In this document: piece by piece, positions 47,951-59,063 of the stretch
How the letters are laid out: every line of letters begins with the position of its first letter
Position numbering within the stretch: position 1 is the stretch's first letter
From: Plasmodium coatneyi
Taxonomy: Eukaryota; Apicomplexa; Aconoidasida; Haemosporida; Plasmodiidae
Direction: 5' to 3'
Assembly: GCF_001680005.1 (NCBI RefSeq)
Contig: NC_033557.1
Span: 806,001 to 870,000 of the forward strand
Length of the DNA: 64,000 bases
Translations under genes and position numbers: made by a program
Notes under the pieces: model-generated
Databases searched by the model: none
Seen by the model: only the letters and a program-made list of their open reading frames with translations
Told to the model about the DNA's origin: nothing

Positions 47951-49985
47951 ATGGTGAACGGAAAGCAGAATGAGAGACCACTGCAAGACACGGCGATTGT
48001 CCAGGCGATGAAGAAGGAGGTTCGTATTGTTGCGAGGGGTTATTTTAGAGAGAGGAGATTGTTCCCCACTACATTTGATGTGCCTCCCGCGTATATCACC
48101 TCCCGGGGGGGCTTTTTGCATACCAATTTATATGAAATGTGTCCATCCAGAAGGGTGTAAAAATCTATGAATGCACTTGCCCACTCTCACACTCTCCTCT
48201 TAACATACATGTACTCCTTCACCAACCCCTTTATCCACCCAATTGCAGTATCCATTTTTGAAAAATTGGCGGGATTACAATTTTGACGACGAGCGAGCAC
48301 TTTACAACAGCAAGTTCGAATCCATTTGCAGCGATTGGCAAGGAACCGCCAAATACCTGAACAAGCATAATTGCATAAAGCTGTTTAGCATTATCGACAC
48401 TGTAATCAACAGAGGAAAAGTGAAAGGGGATGACGAAATCTGGAAGAGCTTAAAAGAATGGTTTGAAAAACCTAATAAAAATACAGAATTCACGCCAGAA
48501 TTGATTAAAAAATACATTAATGAGATTGGAGATGAACTAAATAAAGTACTTCAAAATGATTTTAGGAAATTTAAAAGTACCCATGAAAATAATATCGAGT
48601 TTGGCCATATAGCAATGTTATTTTATTTCATACAAAATGTAGCAGAAATTAAGCCTTTGATGGAAAATCCAAGTAATTCCCAATTTCCTTCAGCTTGTGC
48701 ATTTGTAAATCATTGTCTAGAGATTTATCGACAAATTAAGGAGCTTAAATGTTCGGGTAATTCAAGCACCAATTATAGTGGCAGTACTATATGCGTGGAA
48801 ATTAATTCCTTTTTGGAAAAGTACAAAACTTTCTTGTATCCAAATCTCAAAAAGTGGGAAATTGTGGACATACCTAAAGGTGCAGATGGCCCCATAGATG
48901 CCCCATTAAAGTGTCCCTATGAGACTTCTAAGAGATCATTCCTTAGCAATTATCCTGGATATGATACTGACTTATCCTTCGGCGGCAAGGTGGGGGTGAT
49001 TTCTGCTTCTGCCCTTTTGGTATCCGTCAGTTTGTTCATGCTGTACAAGGTAAGCACAGGAGCGGTGATAAACTTTGCTAGCGAGTTAGTGAGCTAGTTT
49101 GCTATCGGTCGAGTCTCGAAAGAGGAAGGAGCGTGCTACAGAGTGGCTCCGTTCTACCTGTACGTGTGAATCGTCCGGTTGATCCCTACTCCTTCACTTT
49201 TGCACTTCTGCATATGAATTAATTTTTCCCCTCTCCCCCCGCTCTTTCAGTTCACCCCTCTGGGATACATGTTTGGTAGAGAGAGAAGAGGACGACGAAC
49301 TTGGATAGGAATGGGACACCCTTATAGACAAGGAATGCATGATGGAATGAGCAGCATGGGCCCAAGTTCGGAAGGTACAGATTATATGCCTTATTATTCT
49401 TCTCAAGGAATGGGAGGCAATGGAAATTATGGGGTGCAAGGTTTTGGCAGTGATCCTTCCATGGGATCAGGACAGACTTTGGGAGGTTCATCGTATGGGT
49501 CGTCTCAAATGTTGGGCGGTTCAAGAGGAGGGTCGTCTCAAATGTTTGGAAGTTCAACAGGCGGATCGTCTCAAATGTTTGGAAGTGCAACAGGCGGGTC
49601 ATCACAAATGTTTGGAAGTTCAACAGGAGGGTCATCACAAATGTTTGGAGGTCCAAGAGGCGGATCATCACAAATGTTTGGAAGTGCAACAGGAGGGTCA
49701 TCTCAAACGTTAGGGGGTTCATCGTACGGGCCGTCTCAATCGTTTGGAGGTTCAACATATGGTACGTCACAAACGCTAGGAGGTTCAACACGTGGGGAGT
49801 CTCGAACTTCGAGACGTCCAAAACGTGGGGCCACGGAAACTTCGGCAAGTTCAACACTTGGGGAGTCTGTAACTTCGAGAGGTTCAACACGTGCCGAGTC
49901 GGTAACTTCTAGAGGTTCATCAGATACAGAATCGGTAGCTTCGAGTGCAACAAGTGCGTCATCACAAATGTCTAGAGGTTCATAA
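47951..49985 (+). CDS. PIR-superfamily protein with 11-residue repeat tail
   Basis: Three exons: 47951-48019 (23 codons, donor GAG|GTTCGT), 48249-49049 (after AATTGCAG, donor AAG|GTAAGC) and 49251-49985 (after CTCTTTCAG). All are phase 0; about 534 residues. Exon 2 gives a PIR/VIR-like ectodomain (YPFLKNWRDYNF... with spaced Cys) and a TM helix ending SLFMLYK. Exon 3 opens FTPLGYMFGRERRGRR, the conserved PIR juxtamembrane tail. It then continues with Gly/Ser sequence and tandem GGSSQMFGSST units (33 bp, about 49480-49700), then diverged TLGGSTRGES-type units. Unlike the kir genes in the island, it is plus-strand, has no surrounding telomere-like repeats, and its ectodomain is closer to VIR-type PIRs. 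The non-canonical GTTCGT donor makes exon 1 less certain. Confidence 0.87.
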
Positions 49986-52487
49986 CACAGCTAGTCGTAA
50001 ACACTGGGAAGTGCGGGATTCGATTCTTCCAAAAGATTGAATACCATGAGAAAGTAACCTGCCCCCACCCCCACCCTAGGTGTGGTATGTGCTAAGCATC
50101 TCCATGTAATATTTTCTGTTAGGAGGGAAGTGCAACGATGGCTTAGGCAGAATCACTGGTTTATAATTTAGATAGCTAGCCAATCGAGGCGTTCCTCCGA
50201 TAGGAAACAAAAGTGAAAGGGTTGGAACGGAGAGAAGAAAATCCCCGTGATGAGTATACATCAGACGCCGTATCTGTAAGAATGCCACATTTGAAGAAGT
50301 AACAGAACGATTGAAGAGGAAGGAAAAATGAACTGGTACTTATCAAAGGACTTTTAGTCCTACACAAATGTAGCATGCTCAGAGCAGTGGACAACCCTTC
50401 ATTTTCATTTGCATGAGATAATTAGAATTATTACCTGCACGCTTAAAAGGGGAGTACCCACGTGGGGAAGGTTACCAAATTGGGGCTGAAACATTTTTGC
50501 ATAATAATGGCATCATTTATGCTTCATAATATATATACTGATGATTTTTTTTTTTTTTTTAATTTTGATGCGTAATTTTTAACCGTTATATGCAAACAAA
50601 AGATGTATGAACATCCCCAATTTTACCATTTCAATTAAATGAAAAATCCAAGTAGATGCGTCTTCCCACTATTTGGGAAATAAATAATTTATTTCCCGGG
50701 GAAGGCACATCGGCCAAGGAGCAGAAAGGATGGTACATATTGAATGGGAAAAGTGCATGTGTGTGTGTATATAGTGGTGGTAAACTCTGCGAAGAAATAC
50801 TCACGAATGCATTGCTTTTTAACCCATTGTGCATGATAAGGTGGGAGGGGGTGAAACAGGTTAAGTTCTCAAGCGAAGTGACAACTTTTTATGGTTGATT
50901 TTGTGTTAGCGTGGAACCATGCCGTGGTGAAAAGAGACACACCTACTGATACCCTCCCCAAAAAAGAGGACTCTTAAAATATGATAAAGAATTAGAGAAA
51001 GCCCTTATTGGTATTAGATAAGCGCTATCTGCTTATCGTTTGATCATAGAACAGATTTAAAGTAATTAGTCTGTGAAGAAGCTGAACCTTTCCTGTACAG
51101 GTGCACACAGGTCGGTAAAATAAAAGGGGTATGTATGTATGTGTGTGTGTATATTGGGTGGTGGTCTCATCATCCATTTTAGTTACTCAAAGGAGGGAAA
51201 TGTTACCATTATTAACGTTTAAAAGTTGGCCTTCTCCCGGAGGAGAATTCCTCGACAGGGACATCCCCACCGTTATCACACCACACACAATGAGGAAAAA
51301 ATGGAACTGTGCCAGAAAAAATATACTCATAAAATCTTGCAAAAGGTTGTGGTACCCAAAATTTAACACATACCTTTGTTAACCCATTGGTGGCATTCCT
51401 TTTTGAATAACATTTAAATATAGTAATAATTTATTAAAAATGTTACAAGGTAGAAGGGCGTACGGGCAGTACATTCTTCCAACGCGCTGCCCACAAAATG
51501 TATGACCCCCGTGCTGTATGGTTCTCCTTTTAGAAAAGGGTAGCTAACCATTCGACCACCTCTTTTTGGCACCATTATTAGGGGAACTCCAATGCTAATT
51601 AACATTGCAGGACGTATGAACATTTTGCACATTAAATATACGTGGTATAGAAAACCTTCTAACGCATCTGTGCAGCAGTCATCGCATTGTGTTGTGGGTG
51701 TGTGCTCTATAAAGGGAAATATATTTGTTAACCCCTTTTATCGCCTCACCAATCAGGTCAATATTAAATTCCATTTAAATTTAAAAAAAAAAAATGGTAA
51801 ACATTTTTTTTATTTTTGTCCTCCAGAAAGACATATAGTCAATGCGGTGTATACGAAACAATGAAATTACAGTTAAAATAAATTAGGCGGAATAAAAAAG
51901 AAAAAAGCAATACTATTTTATGAGAAAAATAGAATTGCAGCAAACAAAATGTATGAAATATGTATTGGTATTATATTAACTAATAACACAATAATAGGAA
52001 GGGAAAGTGCAATGCACACACGAAGCCAAGTGTACACACATATGTGCGTACATGCGTGAATGCACAAATATATATACTTATATGCGATGTATATAATAAT
52101 ATGGATAAATCGGAATATGAGGAAATTTTATATTCCTTGGGGAAGGCACATTTTATTTGTGCTAAAACATAACTACACGGAATTCACAATTTGGGGATAT
52201 ACGTAAAACTACAAATACGCGAGGGGGGTTACCGTTACCGTTTCTATTGATGTTGCTCATATTAAGTACTCTGTATGGTCAATCTATCAATTACTTCTGA
52301 TAAATTATTCAAAGGGGAAACTGGAAAGGCACCTCTCAACGTCTTACGCGTGATGACATATAGCAACACCAGCTCTTCGCTTTTTTTTTTTTTTTTTTAC
52401 TAAACATTAAGGGATAAAAATAGCTGTCTGAATGCTTCAAATGCACGATATATGCATGCATTATTAAATTTAAAAAAAAATCAACGT
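49986..52487. other. Intergenic region between convergent genes
   Basis: No gene is supported. A/T tracts occur at 50547-50561 and 52380-52399. Frames at 51131-51382 and 51632-51414 have no family likeness or splice context. Confidence 0.6.
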
Positions 52488-54171
52488 CTAATTCTTCAAG
52501 ACATCAACCACAGCCTTGTACTTTTGGTGGAAATTAATTCTGCCTGATCCCCTACACATACACTTGCAGTTCCACAACTTGAACAGGAAGTAAATAAGGA
52601 CAAGGGCAGAGAATGCGAGGGAAGGAAGGAAAGTTAACCATGAAAAACTCTGTATAAAATAGGACAAAAGGATACCACAAAATATTAGTGGCGAAACGGA
52701 TAACAAAACATCGAGGTAGTACCGTGCCCTATGCATTTTTCCATTTTTAATTAGAAAGGTATAATTAGTTGTCAGCACTTTCATCAGATGGTCTTCGTAC
52801 TTCTTGTCTACCTTTTTGGCTATTCTATATAAACCCGCCAACATCAATTTTTTTTTGGGTTTCTTTTTTCTAAATAGAGCTCTCCCCTTAGCTTGCGTTT
52901 GCAATTGTGCCTGTAATTGGGCCTGCAATCGGGCCTGTACCTGTGCTTGCAACTGTTCCTGCTGCTGCTCCTGCAACTGTGCTTGCATCTGAGGATCCAT
53001 TTCAGCCTGCGTTAAGGATTCCAACCCGGATTGTCCTTGTGCGTTGATATCCGCATTTTGGGGCACTTGTTCAGTTGTTGGTGTTTTTTCCGTTAACTTT
53101 ACAAGACCTTCGATATTTTCATAGAACTTCAGTATCTGAATCATCTTTTCCAAGTTATTGGCTTTCTTTATTTCGTCTATAAGTTGTTCAACGCTGCCGG
53201 TTTGGTTTGCTTCCTGAATTACCGCTCGTGTGGTTTGTGTAGGTTCTGCATTTTGTGTGCTTTCTGCAGTTTCCGTTGTTTCTGCAGTTTCTGTTGTTTG
53301 TGTAATTTCTGCAGTTTCTGTTGTTTGTGTAATTTCTGCAGTTTGTGTAGTTTGTGCAGTTTGTGTAGTTTCCGTAGTTTCCGTAGTTTCCGCAGTTTCC
53401 GCAGTTTTTGTCGTACGTTTTGATGGAAAAAACCTTTTCTTCAAATTTCGATGATAACTCTGAAATGAGAAATTTGTTTCTTGAACATGGCTACCTGTTG
53501 TTGAATTTGCCGGCTCAGGGTGGTCACCTGAACCGATAGGAGTTACATCACCTCCATCGCAAGTACCCAATGAATGTAAAGAAACGGATTGGTTTCCTTC
53601 CGAATGTGTGTCACTAACTAATTCGTTAAACTGTTTTTCGAATCCCTCGTCACGTAATAATTCATTAAATTCTTTCTGGAAATCTTCATCGTGCACTAGG
53701 CTGTTTAGCATTTTACCAAGGCTACTTTCATCTTCTCTCAGTATTTTTATAACTCTTTCTTTTAACTTTTTAATTTTAGATTCATCCGTGCGTGAGGCAC
53801 TGGACTTTTTGGAGAGCAATCTGCTGGGTCGACCGCTCAGTGCGCTTCCATTTTGTGAGAGCTTTTTCAAAGTGGTTGAATCGAGGACAGGCTGAAGGGC
53901 GTAAAAGGAAAGACACACACATTAATACATTAATACATTAATACATTAATACAATAATACAATAATACAATAATACATTAATACATTAATACATTAATAC
54001 ATTAATACATTAATATATTAATATATTATTACAACGGTGTATATATTTATACACGCCGTATTGCTGTCCCTCGCGCCTTACCTCATAGGAGCATTTCCAT
54101 GTCCATATGAACAGGGCTAAGGTGAAGAACTTAACAAAAAGGAATGCAAATCTATTAGATGTTTCTCCCAT
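52488..54171 (-). CDS. Thr/Glu- and Gln-repeat protein with C-terminal two-TM hairpin
   Basis: Two exons: 54171-54082 (30 codons; MGETSNRFAFLFVKFF... signal-like; donor GAG|GTAAGG) and 53891-52488 (after CCCTTCAG), phase 0, about 497 residues. Soon after the junction lies RLLSK at 54-58, PEXEL-like but basic at position 5. Exon 2 continues with a charged helical part containing a repeated (K)EFNELLRDEGFEKQFNEL pair. Then come Thr/Ala/Glu triplet repeats (TAETTETTQ type, about 53230-53410), a Gln-rich repeat (QAQLQ type, about 52885-52985), a basic patch, and two hydrophobic segments. The second hydrophobic segment runs into a Cys cluster (WNCKCMC). This fits an exported or vacuole-membrane protein, but I do not recognise the family. 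Confidence 0.82.
53920..54025. repeat. ATTAATAC octamer repeat in an intron
   Basis: About twelve units of attaatac with aataatac variants fill the intron of the Thr/Glu- and Gln-repeat gene. Confidence 0.9.
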
Positions 54172-57100
54172 ATGATATCACATGAATATTGCTATGATTC
54201 ATTTGAAGGAGCAAGAAGGTTCTACTCAGGGGGGGTGATTTTTCTTCTTCGTAAACTATATATGTGTCCTTTTCTAAAATGGCGTGATATTAGGAAGATC
54301 GCAAATTTCCCTTGCGTAGGAATAGCAATATATAAAATGTGAATATAACATATAATATAATATAATATAGTATATTATTTATATATTCTGTTGGTAATTT
54401 CTTCTCTTTCGATTTCTTCAGCTTTAAAAAATTAAGTCAGAATTTCAATTTAATTAAAAACAGTTCTCGAATTCTAGCAGGGCAAATATAAAACCGTAGG
54501 CACATAAACACATGTAAAATAAAGCTGTGGGATGTGTTGAAAAAATTACGCAAATGAAAGGAATACATAACATACCATAAAATATATAAATGTATCTTTC
54601 TTACAATATAAGTAAATTAAATTATTAGAGATATTTTGGCTTTAAGTGAAAATATTTTAGTTAGAAAATTCTCTCTTTTTTTTTTTTTTTTAACATGATC
54701 ACTAAAAGGGTTAAAATAATTTTTTGGAATTTATTCATCACACGGAAAAATAAACACAACTTCTGCAATATAACAATTTGTGGAAAGGAATTGTAAAAAA
54801 GAGGGGGAAAAAATATGCATCTAATTTAGTAATAACATATTGAAGAATGAAATGAAAAAGTAGGGGGAGGAAAAAAGAAAAAATATATACTGTATCACTT
54901 CGTACACAAATAAGTATACAAATGTAATGGGGATAAAGTGAACTTGAGTTTTCGCACTTGGCGCTAAAATGTTACACTTCCTTATGAATGCATTTATAAC
55001 GGCGCAAAATTAAGTATATAATTCGAGCCCCTTCCGTCAACGTAATATTTTCACTCTGCGTTTAAAAAAAACGAGGCCATACGATATGATACGATATGAT
55101 ATGACATAATATGATATGATACTATACCGTGTAACACAATGTAAGAACACAACGCGGGGAGTAATATATACATGTTTATGTTAACCAAGTTTTTCGCACC
55201 TGAAATGTGCCCCCTAAAGGTGGTGTAGATTGAATATACATACTACTCAGTGTGAAAATGAGGCATTCGGTTTAACAGTAAAAAGTTGGAAGAAAAAATA
55301 AAGTTTACTCGTTTCCATTCCTGCGTTAACGAAGCGATGTAAGTGAAAAAGAGAAAAAAAAAGGGATGGGATGGAAAGGGAAGGGAAGGTTACACTGTAA
55401 TTACTTATCAATTCAACATTGGAAGGGTAAGCCAACAAAATGACCTATCCATATTTTGCACAGTTCGACGAATGTCGTGTTAAAAAAATGGGTAATCTTG
55501 GAAAAAGGTTAAATATTATAATATTGTTTTCTGTGACAAAAATAAGGAGCTGGACTTGAGGAACAACTAAACGTTTTTTTTCATCACGTCGAATTATTAT
55601 TGGGCTAGTTTTATATGCACGAATTTGGCACAATATCGACTTGCAACAGAAGTTATGCGTGTTTCTCGTAAGCCTTAAATATGTGTGAAATTCTTTACAG
55701 TACAGGATATTACCAAGTAAAGCTACACATGTTCGTTCTACGGAGGCTCTGTTCACCATTACCGTGAAGTATATATGTAGATGGATGGCCCTCCCTTTTT
55801 TTTTTTCCTTTTTCCACACCCCAGTGAATAGGAGCGGTTCAAATGTATTAAGAACTCTTCCCATTATTCAGTAGGGATTATTTCCATTGAAAATTCGAAA
55901 ATGCAGTGCAACACTTTTGCGATGTATCTTTTTGTGGCGGGAAAAAATTGATGTCATAGAATGTTGAGGCACGCCTTAAAAGGGGGAAGATCCGTATTTG
56001 AATTTTTCTCACATGTGCACGAGGACGGATGAGTTCTATTTCTAGTGCTTACTTGTGCAAAAGGGAGTTGTATTTTTTCTCTTTTAAGTAAGAAATGGGT
56101 TTAAGAAGGTGCGGTGCTTGAATGTACTTGGGTATGAGTTTACCTTTATAAGATTGCTCGCGCAAAAAGGGCGTTTAACAGTTCATCACCGCTTTGTCAC
56201 CGAATGCAATAATCTTCTCTCCCTTTTTTTCGAAAAGCGGGACCCCCATGAGACCATCTTCCCCTTACACGCAACATTTGTAGTACCCCGTCGAAGGAAT
56301 GCTCTCATTTAAGTTACTTTTTAAGATGGCCCAACGTGCATCAGTTTTGATAAGACATTTATTGGAAAGTGTATATAGTTTGTGCCTATAAGTGTAGAGA
56401 GTGGGATGGTAAAAAGATGAGCTGTTCGTAGGGAACACTTACAAAATGAGCGAGTGGATCCTTTTAGTGAGCATTTAAACGGGTGGTGATATGTACGTTA
56501 CGTGCTTATCTGTACAACTTTGTGAAGGACAACCTCCCTGGGGAGATGTTGCTATGAAAGCGAGGAGACAACACTCATGCATGTTTAACCCCAGTGGTGC
56601 ATCAGATTACATGGGTGATAATAAAAAGGTCGATAAAAAATGGGGAAATGAATAGTACTAAATATACTATTTAAGGAAGGCTAGATTTAGGTATCTCTTC
56701 ATAGTAGCTCAGGTTTAGAGTTTATAGTTTGGGTTGCCAAATAACCCCCACAGTAGGCATTATTTATGCGATGCTATTAACTAGCATAATTTGCTGATGA
56801 AGGTACCACCCGCCCTGCTCCCTACCCCATCGTTCTTCCCCTTCAACATATTAACCATAGTGGAAATAATTCTAGAAAGATTTAATAATCATTTTGGTCA
56901 AGTATGTCTCTTGTCTTTTAATATTTTAATGTAGTTAACGAAAAAATGCTGCCACGCTTCATACAAAAAAGTTAAAGTTGCAGGAAATGAATTAATAACA
57001 GGTGTGTAAAATATCTTATGGCGCGGTTTAAGAAATTTATCGTAGGCGCATATGGTGAATAAATAAATACATACATACACATGTACGTATGTAGTATATA

Positions 57101-57913
57101 CATATATAAACAGGTGCAAAATGTATAGCTTAAGCAGACATGTATAACGGGGTATTCTAAAAAGGGATGGATGGTGTTTTCCCATATAATCAGGTTACAT
57201 ATATATGTACGGTTACCCATTGATGCATAAATAGTGAGTGCCCATTAATATATATATTTTGTTATGTAGAAATGTGGGCGCGTGAAAACAAATATTTATA
57301 TATACATAAAGTAGGGCGTGTGAGATAATCAGAATTCGCAACTTGTACACAAATGTTGTGGAGGTACACAAAAGGGAGAATCAAACAAATGTCCTTTTGC
57401 ATACAGTTTTAGCATTTCTGCTTAGGAATTTGTATATATCACCAAATTGTACTTATCGATTTAAATTATTCGCGTACTTTTTTGTGTGAAATGTTCTTCT
57501 TTTTACATGAAATATTTTATTTTTTAAAATATTACCATATCTGTTGGAAAGGGTCTGGTCTGATGTATGTGTGCATAGTTCTACAGAAATGATTTTACGT
57601 TTCCATTTATTTTATCACTTTTTTGGCCATTTTGTTGCCCTTATCGTGGTAACAATTTTTGTGTTGCATTTATTTCTCCTTCTTTGCGTATCCATTGGGG
57701 GGTGCGCAGGGAGCAGCGCAAGCTTTTTTCCCGTCAAGCGGAATGGCATCCTTATTATATATAATATATACACGCATACATATATATATGCACATACTCG
57801 TATGTACGTATATGCATACGTTCTGGTAACTAGTTCTTTTTCACCAACTGGGGGCAGCACTCACTCGAGGAGGTTCTTAACCTTGGACAGCCGTTCTGAA
57901 AAACGACCCGCGC
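54172..57913. other. AT-rich intergenic region
   Basis: No gene is supported over 3.7 kb. It contains a TATAATA stretch near 54345-54380 and a GATATGATAC repeat near 55080-55122. The 139-codon frame at 55864-55445 lacks splice support or family likeness. Confidence 0.6.
55080..55122. repeat. GATATGATAC short repeat
   Basis: Four or five imperfect units of atacgatatgat within AT-rich spacer. Confidence 0.7.
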
Positions 57914-59063
57914 TTAGTAGTAATTGGATCTATTTCCCGTAACTCTGGAAGTTAAGCACTGTTGAAGGAAGAAGTCCATCCACTGGCTATAATAAGTGCT
58001 TTTGCTCTTTTTCATGTTTTCCCACTCAAGGAACTTTTTACTGGTAATAGTTTTTCCAACATTTTCAATGAGCTTATTCCAATGTTCCTGTTCTCTCTTC
58101 TTTCTAGCATTGTACATATCGAAGGATTTTTTAATTAATGAGAATAATGGGTTCATGCTGTGTCCATAAGGTGTATTGGAATCCCTTGACCAATAAGTAT
58201 CTTCTTCTTTTTTCCATTCTACATTTAACCATTCATCGAATTTTTTTCTCTTCCATATATCGAGATCTTTCGACATCCATTTACGTAAATTATCTTCTGC
58301 ATCCTTCATCCATTTTTTATAGTCAGCGATCATACATTCTTCTATTTCTCTTTTGAGCATAATGTTCCATTCACGCTCAGTGCAGTCTAAAGTACCGTCC
58401 CTATACTTGGATAGGAATTTTCTGTCCTTTCTTTTTTTATAATTAATCCATTTGTGTTCCATATCCTTTATCCACACACCCCAATCTTCTTCCTTTTTCT
58501 GGATCCACCTTTTTTTTTTTTCTTCAACAAAGTCGCTAAAAGTAACCCATTCTGGTTGCAGGGCGGTGAGCCAATGGTCCCATGCTTCCTCCTTTTGTTT
58601 TTCGGTTTTTTCAATTTCTTTCAATTTTATATCTTTAAATTGGTTGAATTCTTGATTTAATTCTCCCATCCATTTTTGTACGTGCCCTTCACCCGAATTT
58701 CTGTATTCACATGGCCTTAACTGGTTACTCAAGGATCTTAATTGAAGGGCTTGTTCACTTGGGCTGTTTCCAAGTGCGGGATATTGCTCTCTGCCGCTCT
58801 GGGGGAAGGGGAAGAATTCAAAAAGAGGGAAAAAATAGAATTATAAAGGTGACTTAAAATCGACTTGCATTGGAGGGTGACCCAATTTAGCGCATACATA
58901 TATATGGAGGTAGGTCAATGCATATGTACGCTGGTACACATTTTCATATTCGCTGGCACGTGATCTGGTAATATCTTACAGCTTCAGCCCCGTTGAAGAG
59001 CCAGGAGGAGGAGAAAATGTAAAGGAGGGTACACAGGGAAGAAGTGCCAAATATGTGCTTCAT
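57914..59063 (-). CDS. Tryptophan-rich antigen, short form
   Basis: Two exons: 59063-58980 (28 codons; MKHIFGTSSLCTLLY..., a clear signal peptide ending NGAEA before GTAAGA) and 58798-57914 (after CCCCCAG), phase 0, about 322 residues. The body frame has no ATG near its start, confirming the need for exon 1. Exon 2 is almost entirely the Plasmodium tryptophan-rich domain: Trp recurs every 10-20 residues in amphipathic helices (for example EAWDHWLTALQPEW, KKRWIQKKEEDWGVWIKDMEHKW). It lacks the repeat tail of the antigen at 36362-38633. It also has a cleavable-looking signal rather than an internal anchor, so the two are diverged members. Likely secreted and surface-associated; TRAg proteins in P. 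vivax and P. falciparum are linked to red-cell binding. Confidence 0.92.
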
